Shown here in pieces: positions 30,247 through 42,785 of a stretch of 64,000 bases of DNA; position 1 is the stretch's first letter, and each line of letters begins with the position of its first letter. This DNA is from Erodium maritimum. Its lineage: Eukaryota > Streptophyta > Magnoliopsida > Geraniales > Geraniaceae. The notes beneath the pieces are model-generated. The model worked only from the letters and a program-made list of their open reading frames with translations, searched no databases and was not told where the DNA came from. The position numbers and the translations under genes are program-made. Location of the stretch: positions 18,531,228 through 18,595,227 of the forward strand of contig OY997595.1 of assembly GCA_963921825.1 (NCBI GenBank), read 5' to 3'.

Positions 30247-33216
30247 TGTCACGCCCCAAATCCGGTTTTGGCCGGACTCGAGACGTGACTTAAAGATAAA
30301 TTCAAGTAAAACAATAAAAGTGTCTCAAATCCACTATAAATCTCCAATTTTACTTTAATCAAAATATCTCAAGTAAAAACTCATAACAAATCCTTTAACA
30401 TAGGGTTCATAACCAAAAGTAAGACCGAACCTGTCTCTAAAATAAGTGCACTCGGACCCACAGAAGCTCCCGAGCCTCGAGTCCACTACTCATCACGCAA
30501 GCCTGTAAAAACAATAAATAAACAGATAGGGGTGAGCTTATGCTCAGTAGGGAAAATACATAACAAGGGTAACCTTTTAGTTTAATAAATAGAAATTCAC
30601 AAGTCCGTTCAAATCTCAATAAGACGAAGAACTAAGAAGACGTTGAAATACGGGAATAAAACGGGTATCTAACGCTTTTAAGAAGTTAGCAATAACCATA
30701 GAAAATATGGGAACCAATGCATTTCTTAACAATCAAAAGGAGATAGAGCGTTTAAGTAATGCCGTGGGACATGAAGTCACCACCCTCCGATCCACAAGAC
30801 TCTTTGTGTCATATCGGATTTTCCATCGGTCCGGAGGAGACGCATGACATCACAAAGACGTATAACGTCGAGAATACCGGAAACATCCATATGAGGGTCC
30901 ATTCGTCGGGACCCTCGGAAACGTCTCCAAAAGACCATAGATCATCGGGAACCAAGGTAATGTTCCCGCAGGACGCATACACTCGGGTGAATCAACAAGT
31001 AACCATTCCCCGCAGGGTAGACCATCCAACTGCCCCGTAGGGTCCAATAACCAATGCCCTGCATGGTCCAATAATCAATGCCCCGCAGGGTCCAATAATC
31101 AAACCACGGGCTATGATACTACCCCACACCAGCACTTCCTTCGGTGTGGGTACCATACCGGATCACAAGTCATCGGCTTAGGTACTACCCCACACCAACA
31201 TTTCCCTTGCTGTGGGTACCTTACATGCACTACCCCACCCGCAGCGTGGGTGCCATGCCAATATAGAACCCAACTCAACTCAAAGACTCACATGAGGATA
31301 ACACACCAATCAATCATGTAACAACCAAAGCTTAGCAAACTATAATTCCATTACAACACACAGAAGGAATCCATATACTTTTACACTTACCGTTAAACTT
31401 ACCAAACACGATCCATCGGTCCATCGATCACCTGATCGTACCGTTTGGCACGATCAGTCATACTCGATCATCCATTCAATCATTCAAGCATTCATTCAAT
31501 CATTCAAACATACGATTTAGCTAGTTTCATTAGACTCTTAACTTATTCGAAGCTAGGCGATCAAGCATGTGAGGCAAACACAAACAATCCTAGGGCTCAC
31601 CACGACCATCTACCAGCAAATCAAATCCCAAGTATTGAAAGCGATTTATTCGCATCCTACGCATACATACTAGACACGTCCGATTATTAGTAAATGAAAG
31701 ACGATTATTCTAGTTATTCGCATCCTATATGCAATTATAGGACCTTTCCGATTTTATTAACCTAATAGGCATACTAGGTATTGAAATGCACGAGGAGTTA
31801 GTACTTTCCCTACCTTGTGGTCTTCCTCTAATAATACTCCTAGCTGCTGACGACCGGGCCAACTCCGTCTTCTCGGGCGAAATCCAAGTTCTCGAGCAAA
31901 GTCCACGTCTGATTTTAACACGTAAAACTTACACTCAGAAATGGTACAGTCCAGTTTAAAAACAACGGTTGCCTTTTAAACTCGAGCGGGCTAAAAGCGG
32001 GATTTCAAGCACCCGAGTACAAAACTCGGTGCACGTAAACCGAGGCACGGTTCCTACTGCACGGATCCCGAGGTGCGGGTTTAGAGGCACGAATCCCAAG
32101 GGTCCGATTCAACGTTCCACTTTTGTCCCGTTCTAAGTCCGATTTAGTCGTTCCAGTTACCAAAACGTTCAACAGTCCTACGTCGTTCAGACGTTCAAAA
32201 TATAGTCTTTTCAAATAAAACTGATTTCTTTTCCCGTTTTTGATTTAAAACAGATCTGATCCTAAATCCAGTTCTTTTAATTTCTTTAACTAATTTGAAT
32301 ACTCTGCTTCAGTTTCAACAACAATAGAACAGAACCAGGAAGTTCGAGAAAAGAAAGGGTAAGAGACTAGGCTCAGGAGAAGTTTCCGACCACCGACGAC
32401 GACATCACCGGCGACCAAACCCACGGTTGTAACGCTCACCGTAAGGGAAAGGGATGACGGTGGGGAGGAGGTTGAGCACGGCGGAGCACGGTGAAGCTCC
32501 CCGTAACGGATCTGGCAGCGAGTCTGGTGTCTGTCACAGATCCGGCGAGTGGACGGCGACGGTGGGGCTCGGGCTACGCGCGGTGGAGAGACGAAGGAAG
32601 GTGAGGGAGAGGGAGCTCGGGTTTGAGATCTGAGAGGGAGCTCGGGTTTAGGACGGCCGGCGACCGGCTTTGGTGGAACGGAGACGGGGAGAGAAGGAGG
32701 AGCTCGGCGGAGCCGAGGGAAGTCGGGTGAGGGATGGCCGGCGAGAGGGTCGGTTGGATCTGGACAGAGCAGAAGGGAACTGGGCTGGACGAACTGGAGA
32801 GGGTGAGAGGGAGCCGGGAGAGGGTGGTGGTGGTGCGGCCTGAACGGAGAAGGTGAGGGAGTAAGGTCGGGTGGTCGGCGTCGAGATAGAGAAGGGAAGG
32901 GCTGAAGGAGAGAGAGGAGATCGATGAGGGAGGCTGCGAAATTAGGGTTTCCACCCTTAATTTCGGTCTTTATACCCAGAGCCTCCAAACGGGCTTGGGC
33001 CTCAGACGGAACGGGCTACAGACGAAGTCGTGGGCTTCTGGCGAGTAACGAGCCTCACGGCCCAATAAAGGAGTAACTGGGTCTGGTCCGGCCCGGTTCT
33101 CCTTTTCCCTTTTTTTATTTTATTTCTTTTTTTTTTCAAAAAAACTTGTTGCACAATCCTACCCCAACGTTTCATATTTCAGAATACTACCCTTTCGTAA
33201 TGAGTGGGTTTTTACA
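30247..33216 (-). mobile_element. Solo LTR 'B' of the same gypsy family, inverted relative to A
   Basis: On the minus strand it starts TGTAAAAACC (33216) and ends GGGGCGTGACA (30247), 2,970 bp, nearly the same length as LTR C. No internal retrotransposon sequence lies beside it, so it is a solo LTR formed by recombination between two LTRs. The flanks TGGGA and TGGTA form a 5-bp TSD with one mismatch. The TATA box is at 32969-32975 (minus strand). The frames open in it (32290-32988 and 32574-32954 on -) are the same CT-rich LTR region as in A, at roughly 90% protein-level similarity by eye. Confidence 0.9.
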
Positions 33217-33609
33217 TGGTAGGTATAGGAAAAGGGGTGGTCAATCCAGCAGGACCAGGGACGCCAGCACGACATCAGGAAAAAGAGATGTATGGGGGGC
33301 AGGCAGAGATGGGAACCGAGGCTCCTGCAGGTTGGCTTCCAAGAGATCACTCGTCGTCGTTGTTAGGGAAGAAAAGGGCGGTGAGGGATGAGGACCCTGA
33401 GGAAGAGGAGGGATAATCGGCGTCTGATGGAGCATCACAGGTAGCGGCGGGATGCTACCGCAGATTTCCCCTTCGACCACCCCTAGTCCTAGAGCAACGT
33501 TTACTTTCATGTTTTTGCATTAAGATAGTTACTCGGTTTAGTGATCGTAAGATGGGCATAGAAATGTTAATTTTCAGTAATAATATTATCGGTCTTTCTC
33601 AAAAAAAAA
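33217..33609 (+). pseudogene. LINE ORF1-like gene, C-terminal part and 3' end (part 2)
   Basis: After the LTR the ORF1 tail resumes, with a charged C-terminus (about 33204-33416, ending RDEDPEEEEG). About 190 bp of untranslated sequence follow, then the A9 run at 33601-33609. It belongs with 28612-30246. Confidence 0.65.
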
Positions 33610-33818
33610 TGTCAAATATTATCTTGCACATAAATATTTAACATAATATTATATTAAAAGTTTCCTTCCTTATGGGGAGAATAGCCCCGCATTTATATCT
33701 ATTCACACTCTCCCATAACGATTATGATAATCGCCGCTCCATATTCTACCATCCGTAATCGCCTCTTAAAAGGGTAGATATGATTTATATGATATGAGCA
33801 ACCCAAAACTCGTAAACG
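33610..33818 (+). promoter_or_regulatory. Upstream region of the F-box gene
   Basis: About 200 bp separate the retroposon tail from the F-box ATG. There are AT-rich candidates for a TATA element (catttatatctatt, about 33690; tgatttatatgata, about 33781), but nothing decides between them. The gene's promoter must be compact or overlap the retroposon. Confidence 0.35.
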
Positions 33819-34994
33819 ATGGCGGCTAGACGTAACACAAAGGTGGGCGTTGGTGATCTTCTTCCTCATGAAATCTGGACTGAGATACTGACCAGACTTT
33901 CGGTGAAAATGGTCTTGCGGTGCAGGTCAGTCTGTAAATCATGGTACTCACTCACCTCTTGCCCTAATTTCATCTCCGGTCACTCCAACAGAAACCTCAA
34001 CAAAAACGAAAATCGAGTTCTTCTTCGTGTCCGAGACGTTGACGGTTGGTCACACAGATCTCTGGACGAGTCGTCTATGGAGTCCCGTGTACACGATTAT
34101 ATCCCCGATAGCTCATGTCTTGAAATTGTAGGCTCCTGTAATGGGTTGATTTGTTTGTCCAACACTCGTGATGGGATGATTTCTTCTCCTTCTTCTTCAT
34201 ATGAAAGCCGTCCCCGTATCACCTTCATTATATGGAACCCTAGCATTAGAAAAATAATTAAGGTTTCATCTCGCCCTTTCCGTCCTCGTACCCAGAGACT
34301 CTCCTACTTCGGGTTTGGATTTGACTCCAAGACTAATGATTACAGAGTCTTGTGTGTTGTGGGTAACAGAAAGAATGGTGATATATCTGATGCAATGTGT
34401 GAGATTTTTGATTTGAGGACAGGTGTTTGGAGGGTCATTTGCCCCCAATCGCCATCCTCATGGTCTATTCGAGGTGGTAATATTCCAGAATGTTATCTCG
34501 ATGGGGCAGTTCACTGGAGTAACCGCAGGGTTCTACTGTCCTTCAGTTTGAGTGATGAGTCTTTTCGAGAAATAAAGATGCCCAAGTATGCAAAACAGAG
34601 TGGTCCATACCCCATCCGAAGCGTGACATTTAGTGGATTGATTTATGTGATAATGTGGACGGGACTGGCCAACGAGAATTGTTCGGTTTGGGCAATGAAA
34701 GAGTATGGTGTAAGAGAATCTTGGACAAGATTGTTCGACATTAACCTGCAAAGTTTTGGGGGATTCCATATCCATACCATTTGTAAATCTCCGCGCCTTT
34801 TCCGCTTATGGAAGAATGGCGAAGTTCTTCTGGTGCAAGCTCACTTGGACGGGAACAGGGACAGGGACATGTACATTGAGGGCAAGCATGAGTTGGTTTC
34901 ATACAATCCTGAGACTGGAAATTTTGAAAGTCTTCTCTCATTTAAAACCATTTCAGATTTGTGTCTTTACGAAGAGAGACTAGTTTTAATGTGA
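33819..34994 (+). CDS. F-box protein with F-box-associated domain, CPR1-like
   Basis: An intact single-exon gene for 391 residues. An N-terminal F-box (residues about 13-52: DLLPHEIWTEILTRLSVKMV, then CRSVCKSWYSL) binds SKP1 in SCF ubiquitin ligases. The rest is an F-box-associated/kelch-like substrate domain with its usual marks: GSCNGLICLS, IIWNPSIRKI, FGFGFDSKTNDYRVL, IFDLRTGVWR, and YNPETGNFESL near the end. Size and layout fit the large plant family that includes Arabidopsis CPR1 and At3g06240. The target protein cannot be predicted. The downstream flank is duplicated at 1-1140, so a paralogue probably lies left of the window. Minus-strand frames here are shadows. Confidence 0.93.
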   Translation: MAARRNTKVGVGDLLPHEIWTEILTRLSVKMVLRCRSVCKSWYSLTSCPNFISGHSNRNLNKNENRVLLRVRDVDGWSHRSLDESSMESRVHDYIPDSSCLEIVGSCNGLICLSNTRDGMISSPSSSYESRPRITFIIWNPSIRKIIKVSSRPFRPRTQRLSYFGFGFDSKTNDYRVLCVVGNRKNGDISDAMCEIFDLRTGVWRVICPQSPSSWSIRGGNIPECYLDGAVHWSNRRVLLSFSLSDESFREIKMPKYAKQSGPYPIRSVTFSGLIYVIMWTGLANENCSVWAMKEYGVRESWTRLFDINLQSFGGFHIHTICKSPRLFRLWKNGEVLLVQAHLDGNRDRDMYIEGKHELVSYNPETGNFESLLSFKTISDLCLYEERLVLM

Positions 34995-35167
34995 GCGAAT
35001 ACATTTCAGTCACTGGATCAAGGAAGTCAACATATTCTTTCATCGGTCACATTTTTATCTATCCATAAGCAGAGGAGAAGCCAGGTATGAATCTAAATGT
35101 TTCTTTATGATGTTAATAGAAGCCTAGAATCGTGAAAATGATGATAGATGAATATCGTCTAAAACAA

Positions 35168-36890
35168 TATTTGTACACTATGGATCTTGATATCTAATTA
35201 GGTTGTTAAGAGGAGCTAAGTAGGTTTTCAAATGATTGCATTGTTCAACCTTGATACTCTTAAGTTTTTTTTTTTTTGCATTCCAATCATTTGAATGTTA
35301 CCAGCTTTTGAATGTTGTCTCGAAAAAAAATGTTTGTTCTCTCACCCATTTGATCTCAATGAATGTAGTTTTGATTTTTGAGATGCATGAGATCTACTCA
35401 CCGATAGTTTTTACATTTTTACTAATATCTGGCATAAATGAGTTCACTTTACTAAACATATATTGATTCTTGTGTCCCATATCATTTGTAGGTGATTGAA
35501 GAAGTAAATGAAGATTTAACTGAAGATGGATAGAGTCGTAGATATCAACTTTATGTTTAAGATATGATTGTTTGGAGACTTAATTTGGTTACCAATGTCT
35601 TGTTTATTTTTGGGAACCTTATGTAGGTGATTAACTACATACTGTTAGTTTGGAATTTTACATTTGAGTTCTGGTTTTTCATTTTGTTTATCAACAAAAT
35701 ATTGTCTTGTTTGAAAATCATCATAGTGATGTTGTATAGATGTATATGCATACACTTGCTATCTTGCCTGTTTTCTTAATTTGAATAGTTTAATCTTTTT
35801 GAGTTGATATACAAGTGAAAAGAAGCAATTGAATTGTTTGCTGAACATGTACAGATTGACACACTCAAGAGCCACGAATGAGAAAAGGTTGTAGTGATGC
35901 TGAACATGTAGGAATTGTGTTTGTTTCTAAAACTAATATATTTCTTTTGTTTAGATAACATTTGCCTTTACACACGGTTTCTTCAAGCTAATGATGTGAG
36001 TAAGTGTGTTATTGCATTTGCTTTTATCTTGTTTTCTTCCTAGTTTTGAATTCTTGGACTTTAAATCTTCTTTTCACTATCGTCCAGATTTCTATCTGGT
36101 TATCGTCCTTTCATCTTTTGCAGAGAATTAATTGCATCATCTCAAACGTAAACTAGAGAATTAATCTATCTTGTCATTGACTCTGAATAGCTATGGCTTG
36201 ACATTGCAATGAATTAGTTCAGACATCTTTGGACACACTGTGTTGACTCTGAATTAGAGGGACTTGTAGCTCCTGATGGTTAGCATTCGTAATCTTCTTT
36301 TCATGCCTTGGTTTGTCTTTGTTCTCACAAGTGTTGCAATTGGAAATTAAATTAATCTGAAGAATCTAATTATCTAGAAGATAGTTGATCTTTGCTCCTA
36401 GAGGTTTGGTTCCAGCATGGTTTTGATTGAAAAGTTCCAGATTTGAAGAAGTGTACATTTAATGACTGCTTTTTAATAATCTTGAAGAATCGTTTGCTTT
36501 TACTTTGTATTTAATATGATATCAAAATTTGGTTTGAGTTTATAATCCGTTTGTGTTTACCCTATCAAAATTTTGTTTGAGTTTATAATCCGTTAGCGTT
36601 TACTCTCTCTCTCTATATATGGACTAGTATGTCCAGGAATTGAATTTAATAATCACCGGCTATAAGTCATATTTGACTGATTTATAATCACGGCAAGTGT
36701 TCCGGTATAAATATTTTCGTCCGACAGTACTTTCATTAACGTTTACAACAGGTGAACATTTTGGTTGACACTTGATGAGCTTGTTTGGATCTTTGTCTAT
36801 AAATTCTAATTTTTATATAGGTTAGGCTTTAAATGGTATTAGAGCTTATATGAGATAAGTTTTCGGATGATATCAGGGCTTACACTTCTG
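35168..36890. repeat. F-box downstream flank, duplicated at 1-1140
   Basis: 35168-35268 matches 1018-1140, and 35791-36880 matches 1-1017; 35270-35790 has no partner in the window. A local direct duplication also occurs within it: 36515-36560 resembles 36565-36600 (ttggtttgagtttataatccg and ttgtttgagtttataatccg). Primer-binding-site-like motifs lie at 36834-36845 and 36868-36879. No genes. Confidence 0.75.
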
Positions 36891-37964
36891 GTCTCAAATT
36901 ATTTAGTTTCGGTAAAAGATCGTTTCACAAATAATGTCAGTAAAATAAAACTATATAAACGAAACTTTGATATAGCCACGTTTTCTAACAAAATATTATT
37001 GGCGATCGCATGGGATATAAATAACATATATAAATACAAATTGAGCAAATATAAATAAATTTACGAATATCGTTAGTAAAATAAATCGATGAAATGAATT
37101 CGTAATAATAACAAAATTTTGTACCTGAATCGATATAAGCGATTCGATAGATAACATGTAATATATCTTAAAGTACTGTGGCTGCTCTTCATTCTCATGA
37201 TGAGGAATAAAAACACATCATGTATTTGCTCTGTTCCTTTGCTTCACTCGGTTAACAAATCTTACTAGACAACACAACACATATAGTACAAGCACGGTAA
37301 AAGATCAGCTGCTCGTTTTATTTCTTATCCATTACGTGAGAAGCAGGGTCTCTGTTTATAAACCATTTCCAAGGAATGAGTTAGGACCAAAATCGGTCCA
37401 ATAAAACAAGAACGCGTGTCTAGGTGATGGCCATATCCGTGCTATTGATGCAGGTATAGTTTCAGAGGTCTTTGGACATGGTTCATATCCGGATCAAAAG
37501 TTTAATTTCTTAAAAAATATGTACTCCTTTACCTCTCAAATGAAAGGAATATGCATATTTTGTGATTTGTATCCCACGGCAATTGGAAATTCAAAAAAAA
37601 AATGGATTACAGAACTACCTGATTTGTAACTATGTAACATTTTCCTTCAAAATTAGCTGGCTAAAATCAAAGTAGCATGCAAACTTCTAATAAATATGGA
37701 GCCAAAATAAAATGAACCATCATAATCTGTCTATTTGATTTTTAAAGTAGAGTGTGAGTTCCTACAGAGAAAATGGCAAGCACAGAATCCGAGTGCAGTG
37801 TAACATATGGCCTCAACAGACCACGTCCTAATTTCAAAGGGAAATCAGCATACAATATGTACAGAACAATCATTCCCAAACCATCCTTTCACCCTTGTGA
37901 TGAAATTTATCCTCAGGTTCAAGTGGTCCTACCTTAGTTTAGTTTTCTATGGGCAAGCAGGATC
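36891..37964. other. AT-rich intergenic region and DUF760 3' flank
   Basis: 36891-37160 is very AT-rich and shows no recognisable feature. 37640-37964 is probably the 3' UTR and terminator of the DUF760 gene on the minus strand, but no single poly(A) signal stands out. Confidence 0.5.
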
Positions 37965-40316
37965 TCAATTTGCAACAAAATGGTACCTTGAATCCACATA
38001 GCTCTCCACATCCCAGAGGAAAGAACCAAAAGTTACAGCCTCCAAAACAAGTCTCTTCAACCCACCAAAGCTGATCTTGATTTCTTCCTGGTTTGACGGA
38101 TCAATGGTTCCTTGTGGCGATATGATGATCTCAGGTCTTCCAAACAAAGCCTCAGTGTGCTTCTCAATGATGCCAACTGCCTCCTTTGATCTGATTGTAG
38201 CATATCTCTGGAGTGTGTCTCCATCAAAGGACATGACATATGTCCGCAATCTCGAGGCTTTGACAGCATTACCAAATACTCCTGGACCACCACCCATGTA
38301 TGAAAGTTCAGGGTGAGATGGCGCAGCTTGATTAGAGCCCTTCCCATCATGTGTCACGTCCTCTCCTCCCTTGGCCAGCTGAGTGTCACTCTCTTCTTCA
38401 ACAGCTGCACCTGGGAGGATCTTCATGGTCTTCTCGAGTTGAAACCTTTGGTCAATCCTCTTTAGGAAGTAGCCATACATAACTGATGCAGCATAAACCT
38501 GCCCAACCCTGAGTTTGCTTATTTGGGCTACAGCATTTGGGTTACCCAAGTGGTTTCCCAGAATGAGAGAGAGGTGGTTCTGGATCATCTCATAGGCCTC
38601 GGGAGAATGCAGCTGTTCAAGCTTCTCTTCTTGGCGTGGCCATGTATCAACTCGACCTGAAGGGTCTGAAGCAGAGGGCACCACACCAGGGATTAAAGAG
38701 ACATTGGCATCCATGAACTTCTTTACTACCAATGCATATAAAATCTCTTCTAAAGCCTTTTTTCGGTCTTTAGCCTTGACCTCCGCAATTCTCCTACAAT
38801 ACAAAACCCACCATAAGAACCAAATTTCTGTTCCAACACCGTCATTTTCTGTTTAAACGCTATATAAATATGAGGATAAAAATGAAGGAAAACTAAAACA
38901 TCACGTTCCCGTCATCTAAGATACCAATAGAATGAAGAACGATACTAATGGAGAGCTGGGTCAGATAAGAGGGAGCATAATCCGTCTAATCATCTAGATT
39001 GCCATCAGAACAAGGAACTAATTAACCCCCACACCGTGCAGGTAGAAGCAATAGTTGAAACTATTTTCATATTGTTTAGTCTTTTGTCTGCTATTATTCC
39101 TTGTTGAGAAGATATTTAAAACCAGTCATAGCTAGGCAACAGGTTACTAATATTTCTATGTATGTGCAACCAACCTGTACAGGACAAGGTCAGTGCCTTT
39201 AGCAGAGGCGTCTTCTGGCTGGTTCTCTTTCTCGGCATCCCGATCAGTTTGAAGCTGTTCAAGCTGCTGCTCAACCGCAGTAGGCATGAGATGTGGATGA
39301 CTTGTCAAGATCTGAGATAGAAACTGCCCTACAGGAGACTCTAGCTGAAGCGGTGCAATGGGAGCACCTGACCCAGCTGAGTCAGAAGGAGACAATGATG
39401 CTCTAACCACAGTTCTTTTACCCCTTCCAAAAGTCACCCTCCCATGCAGGGGGCTTGAATGAGATATTGTCCAATGATGCTGCCATAGTCAAATCACTTG
39501 TAAAATCAATAACCTCATAAAAAAGCTAACAACAGTAGTAGTTTAGCACTAGAGCAAACAACTCGAGTATCATATGAATCCAGTTTGCTATATATCATGC
39601 CTGCCTCTGTGTGTGCCTTTGTTCAGAATCACAAGAACTCCAGGGCAAAAGAAAAAGGTATCAACCTCAGTGACAAAATTAACATGTAAAGATAGCAAAC
39701 AGGATTAAGAACTACACATGTATAAAGGATTTGCAACAGAACATGCATCTCAGTTGACAACTGAGAACTCAAGAAAGGACACAAAATTGATTTTCTAGTA
39801 CATTGAGAAATTTTATAAAACAAACCTCTTTTCTTCCCCTCTTCCTGAACTAAAGCAACTATTTCTAAAAAAAAACTCCAAATTGTAGGAATCCAGATAA
39901 ACAAGCTTCAGGGTTTTGTAAGAAAAAACATAAATAAAGTTTCCTGAGCTCAAATTCCATGTTTAACTGCATAACTAAGAAACAGAGTACCTCTGAACAG
40001 TGAACTTTATCCCATAAAATTACAGCTGAACATCTAATAAACATGAGATAGTACAGGAATCAAAAAATTGTTCAACAAACCCACAAAAGAAAACCTAACA
40101 GCAGAAAGAACAGAAAACCACAAGCAAAGATCTGTAAATGATAAGGGCTACTGGTAATACCTTGTTAGATAAACGAAATTTAGAGGGGGAACGAGAAAAA
40201 TCAAGGCCTCCGGCCGCCAGAGGAACCGATCTGGCACCAGCACAAGCAAAAGATAAGGGCCTAATCATCCCAGCTGCCATTGGAGATCGAACTGCAGCAC
40301 CAGCTACTGCTTCCAT
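37965..40316 (-). CDS. Chloroplast DUF760 protein (UV-B-induced protein At3g17800-like)
   Basis: Three coding exons on the minus strand: 40316-40161, 39479-39175 and 38793-37965, all with GT/AG borders and a continuous frame, giving 429 residues. The first 60 residues are rich in Ala/Ser/Arg without acids (MAAGMIRPLSFACAGARSVP), as in a chloroplast transit peptide. The mature part has the DUF760 regions, with ESPVGQFLSQILTSHPHLMP, RRIAEVKAKDRKKALEEILY and LRTYVMSFDGDTLQRYATIR. From memory, the Arabidopsis homologues are At3g17800 and At1g48450; the first was named for UV-B induction and the biochemical role is unknown. A 5' UTR intron (40450-40349) precedes the coding part, so the ATG at 40316 is the first after splicing. 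The gene looks intact. Confidence 0.92.
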
Positions 40317-40348
40317 ATTCAAAACCAAACCCAAATCCACAAACCTGC

Positions 40349-40500
40349 AAAGATGATTTCGTCAAATACCCTCGGATCTGAATCGCAAAAGAGAAAAGAA
40401 ATCGATCTTAAGCCATGGATTTCATCACAGAAGCGGCAATGGCTTACCTTCTGCCGAGAGAGTAGATAGGAACAATGAAGAGAAGCAGAGACTTAATTGG
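40349..40500 (-). other. 5' UTR exon and leader intron of the DUF760 gene
   Basis: On the minus strand a leader exon ends GGCAGAAG with donor GTAAGCC at 40450. The matching acceptor TTTGCAG is at 40349-40355, just 5' of the coding exon. Leader introns often raise expression in plants. The transcription start is not defined. Confidence 0.6.
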
Positions 40501-40914
40501 TTAATGTATGGGTTGGGTAGCGTAATGGCCCCTGTTCTTCTGATCATTTACGGTATTGCCATGGTCCAATCTGGGGTCATACGGTGCGTGGTGAAGACGT
40601 GTTCGAATCTTCTAGCTGATTTGAGAGCCATTTATCCGATTTTTAATTAATTAGCATTAAAACATGGTTATATTTAATTTATTATTAAAATAAACATGAT
40701 ATATTAAATACTCTTTCTTTGTAAATCATAATATTTTCTCGTTGACCAGTCGTGATTTTTCCATGGTTTAGTGGCAATGTTTCAGCCATGAAAATGAATG
40801 TTGTTTTTATTTGCGACATTTAGACATTCACGTGCACATTTTTCACCCATTAATATGGACCTCTATGTTTAGAGTCAAAAATACATGGACCTCTAGTTTA
40901 GATACCGTTTCGAA
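40501..40914. other. Promoter-side intergenic sequence of the DUF760 gene
   Basis: AT-rich from 40640 on; no distinct motif that I can support. It ends at the TSD of the first MULE. Confidence 0.5.
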
Positions 40915-40923
40915 AATAAGATA

Positions 40924-42626
40924 GGGAAAATTTCAATTTAATATCCTGGCAAACTTTTATTTTCAATATAACACCCTAACTTATTTTTTTTGCAATTTAA
41001 TACCCTGACAAACATTTATTTTCACTTTTATACCTAACGTTACTATTCAGTTAACTTTCCATCCAAACAATACAAAAAGACCAAAATACCCTCAATAACA
41101 ATCAAATTTTCAAAATAATACCCTTATATTTTCATAACTTAAAAATTGATAAAATAACAATAATTGATTTTAATTTTATTTTAAAATCAGTTTTAGTTTT
41201 TATTAAAAATCAGTTTTATTCTAAAATCAGTTTTTTTTAATCTGCTTTTATTTTAAAAAAACAGTTTCATTTCTAAATCAGTTTTTTTTAAATCAGTTTC
41301 ATTTCTAAATCAGTTTTTTTTAAATCAATTTTCGTTTTTCAAAAAAAATCATATATTTGTATAAATAAAAATCAGTTTCATTAAAAAAATCAGTTTTAAT
41401 TATAAAAACAGTTTTTTTTTCATTTTTATTAGTTCTTTTGTCCTACAATTTACTACCAGTTTACCCATTTAATGCTTTTTCTTTAGTAATTTTTATTTTC
41501 AGAACCATTACCCATTTACCCTAACTATCTTCATCTTCTTCAACATATTTCAAACCAACACCCATTTACCCAATCATCACCAACAACCAAAACAACAAGC
41601 TGGTTGGGCATCACTGCCCATTACAACAAAATTAATCTCTATTACAATAAAATTTTACATCACGTTAACATAAAAAATCATAACAAACCATATTATAAAA
41701 AAGAAAGATTAGCGTCACTGCTCATTACAACAAAAAATTGTCCTTCAAATTCTTCTCAGATAGTGTCTTTCAAAAGTTTCCAAGTAAAAAGCACATGTTG
41801 AAAAAATATAATATCAGTAGAGATCATCAATAATATTACCATCAGACAAAAACCCAATATCATCAACCAATGAAACCCAAAATAAAGCCTTCTGCAAAAT
41901 TATGCAGAGCACACTAACCATTAATATATACAAAAAATCCAGAAGCTTAACAGTTTCATCAACTCTACCGGCAACACAATTAGAGGATATAAGAACAGAC
42001 TCAATTCTGAACAAGACCTCCCTCAAAATTCAAACAGGATTTTAAGTCAGATGGCCACTTTTCAAAGGAGAAATAGAGATTAATTTTGAAAGAAAAAAAC
42101 TCACATCATCGAAGAGAAAGGGAGACGTAGAAGGACCACCGCGGACCTAGACCAGACCAATGAAGCCACCATCGGTGTTTGCGCCTCCTTTCTCCGGGAA
42201 CACCTCTCCGCCCTCATCGCTGCCCAGGCGCCGCCATGGAGGATTGAGTCAAGCCCTCATCCCACCTTCCTCTGTCTCCCTTGCTCCGTCTCCCCTCATC
42301 CTAGATCAGCGCTGCTGCTTGTTCTATTTGGCCGGTGACTGAGTTGTGGAGCAGAGAAGATGAGAGTGAGATCTGAAACAAAATGAATAGGGATGAGTGT
42401 ATTAGGGTTTGAAAAAGGAATACGAGGGTAATATTGGTATTTTATCAAAAGACAAGGTCATGTGCTTTGCACATGACTAATTTCCGTCCAAAAATGGACG
42501 GAAAAGTAACGTTAGGTATGGAATTGAAAATAAATGTTTGCCAGGGTATTAAATTGGAAAAAAAAACAAGTTAGGGTGTTATATTGCAAATAAAAGTTTG
42601 TCAGGGTATTAAATTGAAATTTTCCC
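40924..42626. mobile_element. Non-autonomous MULE 1 (1.7 kb), possible Pack-MULE
   Basis: The left end GGGAAAATTTCAATTTAATA is mirrored at the right end (attaaattgaaattttccc). The inverted repeats extend for about 125 bp, to CTAACGTTAC near 41040 and its mirror GTAACGTTAG near 42506. A perfect 9-bp TSD, AATAAGATA, flanks the element (40915-40923 and 42627-42635). There is no transposase. The centre holds a GC-rich island at 42140-42340 with a 60-codon Pro/Ser-rich frame (42160-42342), out of keeping with the AT-rich surroundings, which may be captured host sequence. Confidence 0.93.
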
Positions 42627-42785
42627 AATAAGATATTAGAAAGAACGAAAAAAAACTTGTGTCTTGAAAGGCAATATCAACATCTGTCAAAGAAACCAAC
42701 TTATATTTGAAAATCAAATTTTATTGTGGTTTCCATTGAATTTGTCTTATTTATTGGTGAAGTGACTGAACTATAAATATATCAA

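Larger units (their letters stand above)
28560..33609 (+). mobile_element. ORF1-only LINE derivative interrupted by solo LTR B
   Basis: After a short leader, an ORF1-like region runs from 28612 to 30246, resumes after the LTR at 33217-33416, and leads to a 3' end with an A9 run at 33601-33609. There is no endonuclease or RT sequence. Without the LTR the element would be about 2.08 kb, close to the size of the ORF1-only element at 49796-52130. I could not find a TSD, so the left limit is approximate. Confidence 0.65.

Noticed and set aside
23101..33216. LTRs A and B as the two LTRs of one retrotransposon
   Set aside because: They are in opposite orientation, each has its own context (polypurine tract before A, TSD around B), and the sequence between them is LINE-derived.
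40317..40340. DUF760 start upstream of 40316
   Set aside because: The first codon of that longer frame is GTG; the ATG at 40316 follows the leader-intron acceptor and starts a typical transit peptide.
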